Assembly (NCBI RefSeq): GCF_000526515.1
Contig: NZ_JAGF01000001.1
Span: 2,852,001 to 2,916,000, forward strand
Source of the DNA: Cellulomonas sp. KRMCY2
GTDB taxonomy: Bacteria; Actinomycetota; Actinomycetes; Actinomycetales; Cellulomonadaceae
Direction of reading: 5' to 3'
DNA length: 64,000 bases
Made by a program: the position numbers and the translations under genes. The notes under the pieces were generated by a model. It worked only from the letters and a program-made list of their open reading frames with translations. It was not told where the DNA came from and searched no databases. This document shows positions 17,692-29,744 of the stretch, in pieces; position 1 is the first letter of the stretch; every line of letters starts with the position of its first letter.

Positions 17692-18984
17692 TCAGCCGCA
17701 GACCGACGTGGTGATGTCGTCCGGTGTGAACGGGTCGACACCCGGCTCCTTGGTCTCGGCCGGCGCCGGGTCGGTCGCTGCCGGGTCGGTCGCTGCCGGA
17801 TCGGCGGCTGCCGGGTCCGTCACGCCCGGTTCGGCAGCGCCGGCGTCGGTCGGGGCGGTGGTCGGGTCGGTGGCCGCGGCCACCGGCTGCGTCCCGACTG
17901 GCACGTCGGCAGCGAGGTTGGCCCACACCAGATCGGCCTCGTCCGTCCACACGACGCGGTTGGCGTCGGTCGGCGCCGGCACCCACGGCACCGTCAGGAA
18001 CGTGATGCCGCCGCTGCCGAGGCTCTTGAGGCTGAGCGCAAGACCGGCCATGTCGGTGATCGAGGACAGCCCGCTGCTGACCGTGAGCGACTGGGTCGCG
18101 GCGGTGAGGAAGCGCATGAGCTCGGGCACGTCGGTCAGCAGGTTCTTCGACAGGACCTCGCGCGCGGTCGCCGCGAGCAGCTCCTGCTGGCGGCCGATCC
18201 GGTTGGTGTCCGAGCCGTCGCCGAGGCCGGTGCCGGTCCGTGCACGGGCGTAGGACAACGCGGTGACACCGTCGAGCCGCTGGAGACCGGCCTGCAGGTG
18301 CAGGTTGTTGGCCTTGGGGGAGTAGACCTCCTCCGGGATGCACATGGGCACGCCGCCCACGGCGTCGACCATGTTCACGAAGCCCGACATGTTGACCACG
18401 ATGAAGTGGTCGATCCGGACCCCGGTGTTCTGCTCGACGGTCCGCTGGGTGCACGCGGCGGCATCGGACACCAGGCCGGACTGCCCGCCGATCGAGTACG
18501 CCGAGTTGAACATCGCGTAGTCCTGGGGCCGCGAGGTCGAACCGTCCTCGCGGGTGCAGTCCGGGATGTCGACCAGCGAGTCACGGGGGATCGAGACCAG
18601 CTCGACGCGCTGCCGATCGGCCGAGATGTGCATGACGATCGTCGTGTCGGACCGCTGGCCTTCCTCACCGTCGGCCACCACGGCCTCGCTGCCGACGCGA
18701 GAGTCGGTGCCCAGCACCAGGATGTTGACGGGCATCCCCTGGTTGGGGTCGTCGGGGTCGGGTGTCGCCACGACCTCGGGGCGGTCGTCGCCGAGAAGGT
18801 GCTCGATGTCGACGCCCTCGATGTTGTTCTGCAGCCGCACGTACGCCGTCGCTGCACCCGTGCCGACGAACGACAGCGCGCCGATCGCCACGAGAGCCGA
18901 TCCCTGCAGGACGCGGTGGTGTCGTTCGCGGCGCGCGTGGCGAACCGCACGCGGGCGCGTTGAGGTCGTGTGGCGAGGTGTCAC
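17692..18984 (-). CDS. LytR-CpsA-Psr (LCP) glycopolymer transferase
   Basis: A 430-residue LCP protein. A short basic cytoplasmic lead precedes one transmembrane helix (about 27-48) and an extracytoplasmic LCP domain with LGTDSR, the RSDTTIVMHI strand, SIPRDSLVDIP and SYARART...RIGRQQ. It then has a long acidic tail with 15-base tandem repeats encoding DPAA(T/A) units (about 17762-17822) and a terminal Cys-Gly. GTG at 18984 follows a TATGCT -10 box by eight bases. It is the first gene of an operon with the second LCP gene. Two neighbouring LCP enzymes may serve different polymers or be redundant. Confidence 0.93.
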   Translation of the reverse strand: MTPRHTTSTRPRAVRHARRERHHRVLQGSALVAIGALSFVGTGAATAYVRLQNNIEGVDIEHLLGDDRPEVVATPDPDDPNQGMPVNILVLGTDSRVGSEAVVADGEEGQRSDTTIVMHISADRQRVELVSIPRDSLVDIPDCTREDGSTSRPQDYAMFNSAYSIGGQSGLVSDAAACTQRTVEQNTGVRIDHFIVVNMSGFVNMVDAVGGVPMCIPEEVYSPKANNLHLQAGLQRLDGVTALSYARARTGTGLGDGSDTNRIGRQQELLAATAREVLSKNLLTDVPELMRFLTAATQSLTVSSGLSSITDMAGLALSLKSLGSGGITFLTVPWVPAPTDANRVVWTDEADLVWANLAADVPVGTQPVAAATDPTTAPTDAGAAEPGVTDPAAADPAATDPAATDPAPAETKEPGVDPFTPDDITTSVCG

Positions 18985-18992
18985 AGCTCAGG

Positions 18993-18998
18993 AGCATA
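18993..18998 (-). promoter_or_regulatory. -10 box TATGCT, leaderless promoter of the LCP operon
   Basis: On the minus strand TATGCT is followed by eight bases and then GTG at 18984, with no ribosome site between. The -35 region is unclear. Confidence 0.45.
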
Positions 18999-19235
18999 GA
19001 AGCCGGACCGGCAGGTACGGGGGGAGGCGGGGCGCAGGGGCCGTGGAGGTGTCGTGGAGATCGATGCGGGAGGGGCGGTGGATCAGGCATCCGACCGCCC
19101 GGTCGCCGGGCCTCGGCCGACTGACGCAGGTACACTCTCGTGGCCCGCTACGACGTGCTGACAGCTCTGCCACGTCGCCCGCGTGCCGTTGCACGCCGGC
19201 GGTCGACCACATGTCTCGGGGAAGGATGCTGCGCC

Positions 19236-20333
19236 TTGACTGCCTTGACGGATGACGAGCGCGGCACCGTTGACCTGAGCATCGTGATCCCGTCGTACGA
19301 CTCGGCGCCCTACCTGCCCAGCACGCTCGCCGCCTGCGCCGCCGCCCTCGAGCCGATCGGGTGGTCCGCGGAGGTGATCGTGGTCGACGACGGTTCGAGC
19401 GACGGCACCGCTGCCCTGGTCGAGAGCCTCGCGCCGTCGTTCCCGTTCCCGCTCAGCGTCGTCGTCCAGCCCAACAGCGGTCGCTTCCTCGCCCGGTGGG
19501 CCGGTCTGGCGATCGCCGCCGGGCACACCGTCCTGCTGCTCGACAGCAGGGTCCTGCTCGGACCTGGCTCGCTGCGCCACATCGAGCTGGCGGTCGCCGC
19601 CGAGCCCCGGCGCGCGGTCTGGAACGGCCATGCGATCACCGATCCGGCAGCACCGCTCGTCGGGCACTTCTGGGAGGTTCCGGTGCACGTGTTCTGGGGC
19701 GACTTCCTCGGCCGGCCCCGCCCGGTGGAGTTCGGGCTCGAGGACTTCAACCGCTACCCGAAGGGCACCGGTGTCTTCCTCGCCCCGCGTGAGGTGCTCG
19801 TCGAGGCCTGCCGTGCGGCCTGGCCGCACGGTGACGCGGCCCTGGCGAGCGACGACACCAAGCTCATCCGGTTCATCGCCGCCGAGCACCCGGTCCAGCT
19901 CGACCCGGCCTTCTGGGCCGTGTACCGGCCGCGGACGAACGTGCGGTCGTTCATCCGGCACAGCGTCGGTCGCGGCACCTTCCTGGTCGACAGCTTCGGT
20001 GGCACGTCGACGGCGTGGAACGCGGCGCTGATCGGGCTCGCGGTCGCCCCGGTCGTGGGGCTGGCGGCGGTGGTCGCGCTAGCGGTGGCCGGAGCCTGGC
20101 CGTGGATCGCCGCCCTCGCCGGTGCTGCGGTCCTGGCGGCGGGTGTCCCGGCGGTCCTGGCCGCACGTGGTGGCTGCCCGCGTCGGGGGCTGCTGGCGTA
20201 CGTGGTCTTCCTGCCGGTCTTCGTCCTGCCCTACTGGGCGGGCCTGCTCCGCGGTCTGCGCGTGCACGGCGGCAACCTGCGGCGCGGATCGTCCACCCCG
20301 ACGCCGGTGGCGACGGGGGACGAGGCCCGATGA
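19236..20333 (+). CDS. Family 2 glycosyltransferase with C-terminal membrane helices
   Basis: A 365-residue GT-A enzyme. It shows the nucleotide-binding opening (SIVIPSYDSAPYLP), VVDDGSSDGT, and LLLDSRVLLG in place of the usual DxD. Two or three C-terminal helices (about 255-340) would tether it to the membrane. The TTG at 19236 is selected for AAGGA nine bases upstream; the reading frame continues back to a GTG at 19140. A TACACT -10 box at 19131-19136 would give a leader of about 90 bases. It opens a five-gene operon with 4-base overlaps. The DxD-to-DSR change suggests unusual metal or sugar binding. Confidence 0.85.
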   Translation: MTALTDDERGTVDLSIVIPSYDSAPYLPSTLAACAAALEPIGWSAEVIVVDDGSSDGTAALVESLAPSFPFPLSVVVQPNSGRFLARWAGLAIAAGHTVLLLDSRVLLGPGSLRHIELAVAAEPRRAVWNGHAITDPAAPLVGHFWEVPVHVFWGDFLGRPRPVEFGLEDFNRYPKGTGVFLAPREVLVEACRAAWPHGDAALASDDTKLIRFIAAEHPVQLDPAFWAVYRPRTNVRSFIRHSVGRGTFLVDSFGGTSTAWNAALIGLAVAPVVGLAAVVALAVAGAWPWIAALAGAAVLAAGVPAVLAARGGCPRRGLLAYVVFLPVFVLPYWAGLLRGLRVHGGNLRRGSSTPTPVATGDEAR

Positions 20334-21403
20334 TCGTCTTCTGCTACGGCACGACGGCCGAGGCGATCAAGCTCGGTCCCGTCATGTCGCGCCTGACCGA
20401 GCGTGGGGTCGCCTTCGAGCAGTGGGTGACCCTCCAGCAGGCCGCGACGGTCCTGGACTCCCTGCCGGCGCTGGGCATCCCGACCCCCGACCGGGTCCTC
20501 GCGGTCGGGCGGAGCGGGCGGCCGCTGTCGGGCCCGCTCGACGTCGTGGTGTGGTTCGCGCGGATCGCGTGGTGGGCGATGCGTCGACGTCGTGCGCTGC
20601 GCGCCCAGCTGGGCCGGGGGTCGGTCATCGTCGTGCACGGCGACACGATGACGAGCGTCGTCGGCGCTCTGCTCGCCCGGTTCCTGCGGGTCGACTCCGC
20701 GCACGTGGAGGCAGGTCTGCGATCGGGGAACTGGCGTCATCCGTTCCCCGAGGAGCTCGACCGGCGGATCGTCGGGCGGCTGGCGACGGTGCACTACGCT
20801 CCGACCGAGGTCGCTGCGGGGCACCTGACCGGGAGGCGCAACGTGGTGATGACCCACGGAAACACCGTCGTCGACGCGGTCCTCGACCGGCGCCGGGACG
20901 CGACAGCAGCGCCGGACAACCCGTACGGCGTGGTCCTCCTGCACCGGTTCGAGTTCCTCTCGAACAGCGGTCTGGTCCGCAAGACCCTGCAGTGCATCGT
21001 CGACGACTCACCCGTGCGGCTCGTCATGGTGGTCGACGACCTCGCCCGCCACTCCCTGCAGGACGCGCTGGCGACCCTGCCGACCGAGAAGGTGACGATC
21101 GTCGACAAGCTGCCGCACGCGCAGTTCGCGCCGCTGATCGCGCAGGCCGCGTTCATCGTGACGGACAGCGGCGGCGTCCAGGAGGAGGCCGCCTTCCTCG
21201 GCGTGCCGACCCTCGTCCACCGTCGCGCGACCGAGCGCGACGAGGGCCTCGGTGCGAACGTCGTCCTGTCCGGGTGGGACCTGCCGGTCCTGGCGGCCTT
21301 CCTGCACGAGCACGCCGCGTACCGCCGGGAGCCCACCTCGCTCGAGCACTCGCCGTCGGACGCCGTCGTCCAGGACCTGGTGGACCGTGGCTATGGGAGC
21401 TGA
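20330..21403 (+). CDS. wecB: UDP-N-acetylglucosamine 2-epimerase (non-hydrolysing)
   Basis: This cytosolic enzyme interconverts UDP-GlcNAc and UDP-ManNAc, a precursor for teichoic-type and capsular glycans. The 357-residue protein is of normal length and has GTTAEAIKLGPV, HGDTMTS, HVEAGLRSGN, GNTVVDAV and the C-terminal SGGVQEEAAFLGVP with a TERDEG motif that corresponds to TERPE in relatives. ATGA overlap with the preceding glycosyltransferase couples their translation. A UDP-ManNAc dehydrogenase is not in the window, so ManNAc itself is probably used, perhaps by a neighbouring transferase. Confidence 0.92.
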   Translation: MIVFCYGTTAEAIKLGPVMSRLTERGVAFEQWVTLQQAATVLDSLPALGIPTPDRVLAVGRSGRPLSGPLDVVVWFARIAWWAMRRRRALRAQLGRGSVIVVHGDTMTSVVGALLARFLRVDSAHVEAGLRSGNWRHPFPEELDRRIVGRLATVHYAPTEVAAGHLTGRRNVVMTHGNTVVDAVLDRRRDATAAPDNPYGVVLLHRFEFLSNSGLVRKTLQCIVDDSPVRLVMVVDDLARHSLQDALATLPTEKVTIVDKLPHAQFAPLIAQAAFIVTDSGGVQEEAAFLGVPTLVHRRATERDEGLGANVVLSGWDLPVLAAFLHEHAAYRREPTSLEHSPSDAVVQDLVDRGYGS

Positions 21404-21416
21404 GGCAGGAGTGGGC

Positions 21417-22145
21417 ATGACGGCGGTCTCGGTGGTCGTCCCCGCCTACCAGGAGGCGGCCAGCATCGTGCCCGCCCTCGAACGGCTGATCGGTGTGCTC
21501 GAGGGCTCCGGCCGGCCCTACGAGATCATCGTGGTGTCCGACGGCAGCACCGACGGGACCGCCGACCTGGCCCGGGGCGTCGCGGCCGCCGACCTGCGCG
21601 TCGTGGAGTACTCGCCGAACCGCGGCAAGGGCCATGCCCTGCGGGTCGGCTTCGCCGAGGCGCGCCATGAGCTCGTCGCCTTCATCGACGGCGACCTCGA
21701 CCTCGACCCCGTCGTCCTGCCGGGCTTCCTCGAGACGATCGAGCGCGACGCCGCAGACGTCGTGGTCGGCTCGAAGGTGCACCCCGACTCGAACGTCGAC
21801 TACCCGTTCTCCCGGCGTCTGGCGAGCCGCGCGTTCCGGCTCGCGACGCACGCCGTCATCGGCCTGAACCTCGGTGACACCCAGACCGGCGTCAAGGCGA
21901 TGCGGCGCGACGCCGTGGAGCCGTCGATCACCAGGTGCACGTCGACCGGCTTCGCCTTCGACCTCGAGTTCCTCGCGCGGCTCTCCGACCGGCACGTGCG
22001 GGTCGTCGAGGCGCCGGTCGTCCTCGAGTACGCGTTCACCTCGACAGTGGGCATCAGCTCGGTCCTCGAGGCCCTGCACGACCTGATGGTCGTCGCCCGC
22101 CGGCGCCGCGGCAGGCTCCGCTCGTCCGGGAAGGCGCACCGATGA
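21417..22145 (+). CDS. Family 2 glycosyltransferase (dolichol-phosphate-mannose-synthase-like)
   Basis: A 242-residue soluble GT2 enzyme with VVPAYQEA at the start, VVSDGSTDGT, the NRGKGHALRVGF loop, the FIDGDLDLDP metal-binding motif and a conserved GDTQTGVKAM segment. It resembles enzymes that load a sugar onto polyprenyl phosphate. ATG at 21417 is preceded by AGGAG with good spacing, so the earlier in-frame ATG at 21393, which overlaps wecB, is less likely. It sits 13 bases after wecB and overlaps the flippase start by four bases. No C-terminal helices are present, so it would act as a peripheral membrane protein. Confidence 0.9.
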   Translation: MTAVSVVVPAYQEAASIVPALERLIGVLEGSGRPYEIIVVSDGSTDGTADLARGVAAADLRVVEYSPNRGKGHALRVGFAEARHELVAFIDGDLDLDPVVLPGFLETIERDAADVVVGSKVHPDSNVDYPFSRRLASRAFRLATHAVIGLNLGDTQTGVKAMRRDAVEPSITRCTSTGFAFDLEFLARLSDRHVRVVEAPVVLEYAFTSTVGISSVLEALHDLMVVARRRRGRLRSSGKAHR

Positions 22146-23437
22146 GCGAACGCCGACAGATGCGCCTCGGCTACCTGCGCCGGCACGCCGGCCCCTTCCT
22201 GACGATCGGTGTCGTCAGCGTCCTGGGGATCGGCGCGACCGCGGCCTTCCATGCGCTGACCGGCCGGGGCCTGGGGCCGGGCGCCTTCGGTCTGCTCGCC
22301 GCCTTCCTGTCGATCGTCAACATCGCCGCGATCGGTGCGTCCTCACTCCAGAACGCGGTGGCGGTCGCGACGGCGCGCGCGGTGACCGAGGCAGCTGAGA
22401 CGGCTGAGGCGGCTGAGACGGCCGGCGGTGTCGTCGCCGAGCGCAGGCCGCGGTGGTGGGACAGTGCGAACATCGAGGCCATCTCGCTGGGTGGTGCCGG
22501 GGCGCTCGCCGTTGGCCTGCTCGCACCGCTGCTCGCGAGCCAGCTCTCCACGAGCCGGCTCGCGGTCTACCTCGCCGCCCTGACGATCGTGCCGAGCTTC
22601 ATGTTCTCGGTCGCGCAGGGTCGGCTGCAGGGTGTCGGCCGGGCCAATGCCGTCGCAGGCTGGTCGACCAGCTCGCAGATCCTGCGGGTCGCGCTCGCCG
22701 CGGCGGCGCTCGCGGCCGGCCTCGGGGCGGTCTCGGTCCTGGTCGCCGTCCTCCTGGCGATCGCGGCGGTGGCGGTCGCTGCCGCGTGGCAGGTGCGCGG
22801 CACCCGCCTGCCGGGCACGGTCCGCGCCTTCAGCAGCCACAGCATCGTCCTGATCATGCTCACGCTGTCCTTCGCCTGGCTGACCAGCATCGACGTGATG
22901 CTCGTGCGGATCGGGGCGGCGGAGACGGACGCCGGGATGTTCGCCGCGGCGGCCGTGCTCGCGAAGATGCTCCTGATCGTGCCAACCACGCTGTCGCTCT
23001 ACCTGCTGCCGCGGTTCGTCAACCGTCAGGGCGACCGGGTCACGACCCGGTTCGGCGTCAACGTCGTCCTGCTGGCCGTCCTGGGCTCCGGCCTCGTCGG
23101 CGTGCTCGCCATGGCGCTCGTCGGACGCTTCCTCATCGCGCTGTTCTTCGGCCAGGGCTACGAGGGAGCTGTGCAGATGCTGCCCTGGCTCTCCCTGGCG
23201 TACCTCCCGTGGGCCCTGGCCCAGGGCCTGCTGATCAGGCTCACGGCCGTCGTGTCCCGGCTGACCCTCGGCCTGCTCCTGGCGGCGGCCGTCGTCCAGT
23301 GGGTGGTGGCGCGGATCGTCCTGCCCGACCTGAACGCCATGATCGCGGTGATCGGGATCCTCGGGTCGGTCGTGGCCGCCCTGATGTTCGTCCTGCACGC
23401 GACCCACAGCCGAGACGTAGGAGTGCCGAACGCATGA
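22142..23437 (+). CDS. Polysaccharide flippase (MATE/Wzx-like)
   Basis: A 431-residue protein with about twelve transmembrane helices, a YLRRHAGPF lead into helix 1 and an LGPGAFGLLAAF segment typical of oligosaccharide flippases. Such proteins move undecaprenyl-linked glycans to the outer membrane face. An insert rich in Glu-Ala repeats (about 80-92) followed by a charged stretch separates helix 3 from helix 4. ATGA overlaps join it to the genes on each side. With an ABC exporter elsewhere in the window, this locus may run two export routes. Confidence 0.85.
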   Translation: MSERRQMRLGYLRRHAGPFLTIGVVSVLGIGATAAFHALTGRGLGPGAFGLLAAFLSIVNIAAIGASSLQNAVAVATARAVTEAAETAEAAETAGGVVAERRPRWWDSANIEAISLGGAGALAVGLLAPLLASQLSTSRLAVYLAALTIVPSFMFSVAQGRLQGVGRANAVAGWSTSSQILRVALAAAALAAGLGAVSVLVAVLLAIAAVAVAAAWQVRGTRLPGTVRAFSSHSIVLIMLTLSFAWLTSIDVMLVRIGAAETDAGMFAAAAVLAKMLLIVPTTLSLYLLPRFVNRQGDRVTTRFGVNVVLLAVLGSGLVGVLAMALVGRFLIALFFGQGYEGAVQMLPWLSLAYLPWALAQGLLIRLTAVVSRLTLGLLLAAAVVQWVVARIVLPDLNAMIAVIGILGSVVAALMFVLHATHSRDVGVPNA

Positions 23438-25038
23438 CGAACGAGTCCACGGACGCGCGGGCGCGTCCCGGCCGACCACGCCCCGGCCGACCTGGCCGCG
23501 GTTGGGCGGGCCGCTCCTGGGCGGGCCTCGGCTGGGCCGCCCTCGGAACGGTCCTGCTGGCGCTGGGGGCCCTGCCGGGTGCCCGGGTGCCGATCATCGG
23601 GGACGACCTGCAGGCACTGTTCGAGACCTACGCGATCGCCGACGGCGACCTGGGTGCCGCTGCCGAGTTCGGCTGGAACCAGGGCTTCAAGGCGGGGCAC
23701 TTCAACCCGGTGGGGCAGGCGCTGGGCGCCGCCTACCACTACGGCGCCTTCGCGGTGAGCTCCGCACTGGGCATCAGCCCGCAGTACTACGACGTCGCCG
23801 TCGCGGGGTTGCTGATGTGGCTGTCCGTCGCCGCGGCCGCGCTGATCCTGACCTGGGGCCTGCGCACGGTCGCCGTCCCGGGCCGCACCTCCTACTGGCG
23901 GATGTTCGCGCTGGTGGGCGCGATCGCGGCCGCGACCATCCAGAACCACCCGTGGTCCAACGACCCGGTCACCTCCTTCGGTCCGGCGGGCTGGGGCTCC
24001 GCGGCGATCGGCCTGACCCTGGTCGGGCTCGCCCTGCGCGCCACGATGCCCGGCCGGCGAGGCTGGACGGACTTCGTGCTCGTCGGCGGTCTCGGTGTCT
24101 TCGCCGTCCTCTACTACGAGATGCTCGCCGGGATGGTGGCCGGCGCGGGCGTCGTGTACCTGGCCGCCGTCGCGCGGGCGTGGGTCCGGCGGGACAGGCC
24201 CGAGCTGATCCGCACCTTCCTGCTCGGCGTCGTGGGGGCCGCTGTGCCCGTCGCGATCTTCCTCGGCGGCCGCCTCCTGGCCGTCCCGCCGGAACAGAGC
24301 AACTACACGGGGACGTCGCTGGCCCTCGGCCTCCCGGCGCTCGCCACCTGGTGGGCCGCGATCGTCGGCGCGCTGCCGGGCGGCGGCTGGCCCTACCTGA
24401 TCGCGATGGTCAGCGGCGTCGTCACGCTGACGCCGCACGCCATGCTGCTCGCGGCCGCCCTGTGCCTGGGCATCGCGGTCCTCGTCTCGGCCTGGTCACG
24501 CGCCGCGCGCATCACGCTCCGCTGGAACCGCTCGTGGCTCATCCCGCTCGGCGGTGTCGGAGCCACCTGGGCCGTGACGACGGCAACCCACGCGACGACC
24601 CAGAAGTACATCGACGAGATCAAGGTCCCCGGGCAGGTCTACCTCTACTACGTCGTGGGCGTCCTGTGCGTGGCGGTCCTCCTGGGCTGGGCGATCGTCG
24701 CGCTCGCGCCGCTCGCGCCGGATCCGGTCCGGGTCACCGCGCTGATCCTCGTCGGGGCCTTCCTGATGGTCCAGATGCCGCTCAACTGGCGTCTGGCCGC
24801 GGAGAGCGCCCAGGCCTTCGCCCCGAACCGGTACCTGGCCGGTGCGGCCACGTCCGGTGAGCTGCCCGAGGCCGACCGGTGCTACGCCCTGAACGCCTTC
24901 CTCGACCATCCCTGGCCGGACTACTACCGGGTGGCGATCACGGAGGATGCCCAGGAGGACTTCGAACGGGTCTTCGACGAGCCCCTGTGCACGGACCCCG
25001 CGACGCTCGCCAGGCTGGACGCGCTGCCGGCAGGCTGA
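23434..25038 (+). CDS. Polytopic membrane protein, possible glycan polymerase or GT-C enzyme
   Basis: A 534-residue protein with a basic cytoplasmic lead, about twelve hydrophobic helices and a soluble C-terminal domain of about 60 residues. The first extracytoplasmic loop (about 50-105) has acidic residues in IIGDDLQALFE, as in GT-C enzymes, but I do not recognise a family. ATG at 23434 overlaps the flippase stop by four bases and has GGAG upstream. Its place at the end of a flippase operon suggests a Wzy-like polymerase or a sugar transferase acting outside the membrane; that is inference. Confidence 0.75.
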   Translation: MTNESTDARARPGRPRPGRPGRGWAGRSWAGLGWAALGTVLLALGALPGARVPIIGDDLQALFETYAIADGDLGAAAEFGWNQGFKAGHFNPVGQALGAAYHYGAFAVSSALGISPQYYDVAVAGLLMWLSVAAAALILTWGLRTVAVPGRTSYWRMFALVGAIAAATIQNHPWSNDPVTSFGPAGWGSAAIGLTLVGLALRATMPGRRGWTDFVLVGGLGVFAVLYYEMLAGMVAGAGVVYLAAVARAWVRRDRPELIRTFLLGVVGAAVPVAIFLGGRLLAVPPEQSNYTGTSLALGLPALATWWAAIVGALPGGGWPYLIAMVSGVVTLTPHAMLLAAALCLGIAVLVSAWSRAARITLRWNRSWLIPLGGVGATWAVTTATHATTQKYIDEIKVPGQVYLYYVVGVLCVAVLLGWAIVALAPLAPDPVRVTALILVGAFLMVQMPLNWRLAAESAQAFAPNRYLAGAATSGELPEADRCYALNAFLDHPWPDYYRVAITEDAQEDFERVFDEPLCTDPATLARLDALPAG

Positions 25039-25044
25039 GTGCCC

Positions 25045-25067
25045 GAGCGGCTGGGTGCCCGAGCCGC

Positions 25068-25069
<2 letters not shown>
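25045..25069. terminator. Hairpin between convergent membrane-protein and rmlB genes
   Basis: GAGCGGCT (25045-25052) pairs with AGCCGCTC (25062-25069) across a nine-base loop. The right arm overlaps the rmlB stop codon. There is no T-tract; it may act as a bidirectional terminator. Confidence 0.4.
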
Positions 25070-28359
<3,290 letters not shown>

Positions 28360-28446
28360 TCGGTGAGCCGCTTCCCCTGATCGCCGCTGCGCGCGGGTGA
28401 CGGGGCTCACGGGCGAGCCGATCCCGACGCCGTCCGGCAACCGCGC

Positions 28447-28513
28447 GTTCATGGTCAAGAACCTCAAGGTTCATGGTCAAGAACCTCAAGTCCCGGGTGT
28501 CCAGGGTCGATAG
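28447..28513 (+). promoter_or_regulatory. FliA/WhiG-like promoter with 22-bp duplicated upstream element
   Basis: A 22-base unit ending in CTCAAG is repeated at 28447-28468 and 28469-28490. The second CTCAAG (28485-28490) is followed by a 15-base spacer and GTCGATAG (28506-28513). This resembles the sigma-28 class arrangement described for motile actinomycetes (CTCAA-type -35, GCCGAT-type -10). A start near 28520 would leave a leader of about 100 bases before the DUF4214 gene at 28619. Confidence 0.5.
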
Positions 28514-28587
28514 TCTTCTCGGGCCGAACAGGGGGCCTTGCAGGCCTCGGCGAACGCGCCAGGCTCGGCGCAGGATTCGATGACCCA

Positions 28588-28604
28588 TGCTCCCGATGGG
28601 AGCA
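28588..28604 (+). promoter_or_regulatory. Hairpin in the 5' leader, 15 bases before the start codon
   Basis: TGCTCCC-GAT-GGGAGCA forms a seven-pair stem with a three-base loop just upstream of the ATG at 28619. Its right arm contains the best ribosome-site candidate (GGGAG), so folding could restrict translation. Confidence 0.4.
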
Positions 28605-28618
28605 GAAACGAGAACTCC

Positions 28619-29665
28619 ATGTCTCTGCTGGGCAAGCGTTCCCTCTGGGGAGTGATCGCGGCCACGGCCCTGGTCCTGACCCCGCTCTCGGCCTCCGCGG
28701 TCGAGCCGTTCCCGGACAACGGTGGCGCTGACACGACGCCGTTCGCCGACATCGCCGGTGCGACGGCCGACGTCGGCGTCGACCAGACGGTCCTCATCAC
28801 CCCGATCTGCCAGGGGTTCACGGTGACCAACCGGTACACCGAGACCGTCGACGTGCTGTTCGGCGACTTCGCGAACGGCATCCAGGACGCCGGCGTGCTC
28901 GTCGAGCCGGGCGAGACCGTGCGGGTCAACACGCCCCGCGGCCTGATCGACTACGTCGCGTGGGCGATGGCCTCCGACTACATGGCCGGCACGGGGCAGG
29001 ACGTCGCCATCAACCAGAGCTGCACCCCGACCCCGCGCACCCAGACGGAGCAGGTCCAGAAGTACATCAACCAGGTGTACCGCGACCTGTTCTACCGTGT
29101 GCCCGACACGCAGGGCCTTGCCACCTGGACCACGGCGCTGCTCAACGGTGCGCCGCGGGTCGCCGTCGCCAACGCGATCACCTACAGCCCCGAGTACCGC
29201 TCCTGGCTGATCTCCGGCGTCTACTGGCAGTTCCTCGGCCGTGACCCGGATGCCGGTGGCCTGGCCAACTGGCTCGGTGCGATGCAGGGTGGCATGACCA
29301 TCGCACAGATGGAGTCCGGCTTCATCGCTTCCGACGAGTACTACGCCGCAGCCGGCGGGACTCCTGAGGCCTGGGTCGACGCCCTGTACAACGACGTCCT
29401 GTGGCGCAATGCGAGCGACGCCGAGATCGCGAGCTGGGTCGGCGTGCTGGCAGCCGGCGGTTCGCGCAGCCAGGTCGCCATGGGTTTCCTGCTGTCGACC
29501 GAGCACCTGACCGACGTGGTCGCCACGTACTACTGGCAGCTGCTGGGCCGGGACATCGACGCGGCCGGCAAGTCCTCCTGGGTGACCATCCTGGGCGCCG
29601 GCGGCCGTGACGAGGCCGTCATCGGCTCGATCATCGCCAGCGACGAGTACTACAACAAGGGCTGA
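28619..29665 (+). CDS. Secreted stand-alone DUF4214 protein
   Basis: A 348-residue exported protein. A signal peptide (cleavage near residue 27-30, after LSASA) is followed by a compact domain of about 110 residues with two cysteines, then four DUF4214 units of about 50 residues. Unit 3 opens with GGTPEAW, matching GGTPQGY and GGTPEGY in the two neighbours, so all three proteins share the same unit order. No catalytic motif is visible. The tail is similar in protein but not in DNA to the other two. It is likely a structural or adhesive surface protein. It has its own distinctive promoter and ends in a strong terminator. Confidence 0.88.
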   Translation: MSLLGKRSLWGVIAATALVLTPLSASAVEPFPDNGGADTTPFADIAGATADVGVDQTVLITPICQGFTVTNRYTETVDVLFGDFANGIQDAGVLVEPGETVRVNTPRGLIDYVAWAMASDYMAGTGQDVAINQSCTPTPRTQTEQVQKYINQVYRDLFYRVPDTQGLATWTTALLNGAPRVAVANAITYSPEYRSWLISGVYWQFLGRDPDAGGLANWLGAMQGGMTIAQMESGFIASDEYYAAAGGTPEAWVDALYNDVLWRNASDAEIASWVGVLAAGGSRSQVAMGFLLSTEHLTDVVATYYWQLLGRDIDAAGKSSWVTILGAGGRDEAVIGSIIASDEYYNKG

Positions 29666-29674
29666 CCTCCAGCC

Positions 29675-29721
29675 ACGACGAAGGCCGCCGGGAGCCGTGA
29701 GCTCCCGGCGGCCTTCGTCGT
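29675..29721. terminator. Strong bidirectional terminator, 21-bp perfect stem
   Basis: A perfect 21-base inverted repeat (29675-29695 and 29701-29721) with a five-base loop, starting ten bases after the DUF4214 stop and lying before the convergent membrane glycosyltransferase end at 29745. No T-tract is needed for such a stem in actinobacteria. Confidence 0.85.
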
Positions 29722-29744
29722 CATGTCTGCGGCGCCGCCTCGCC

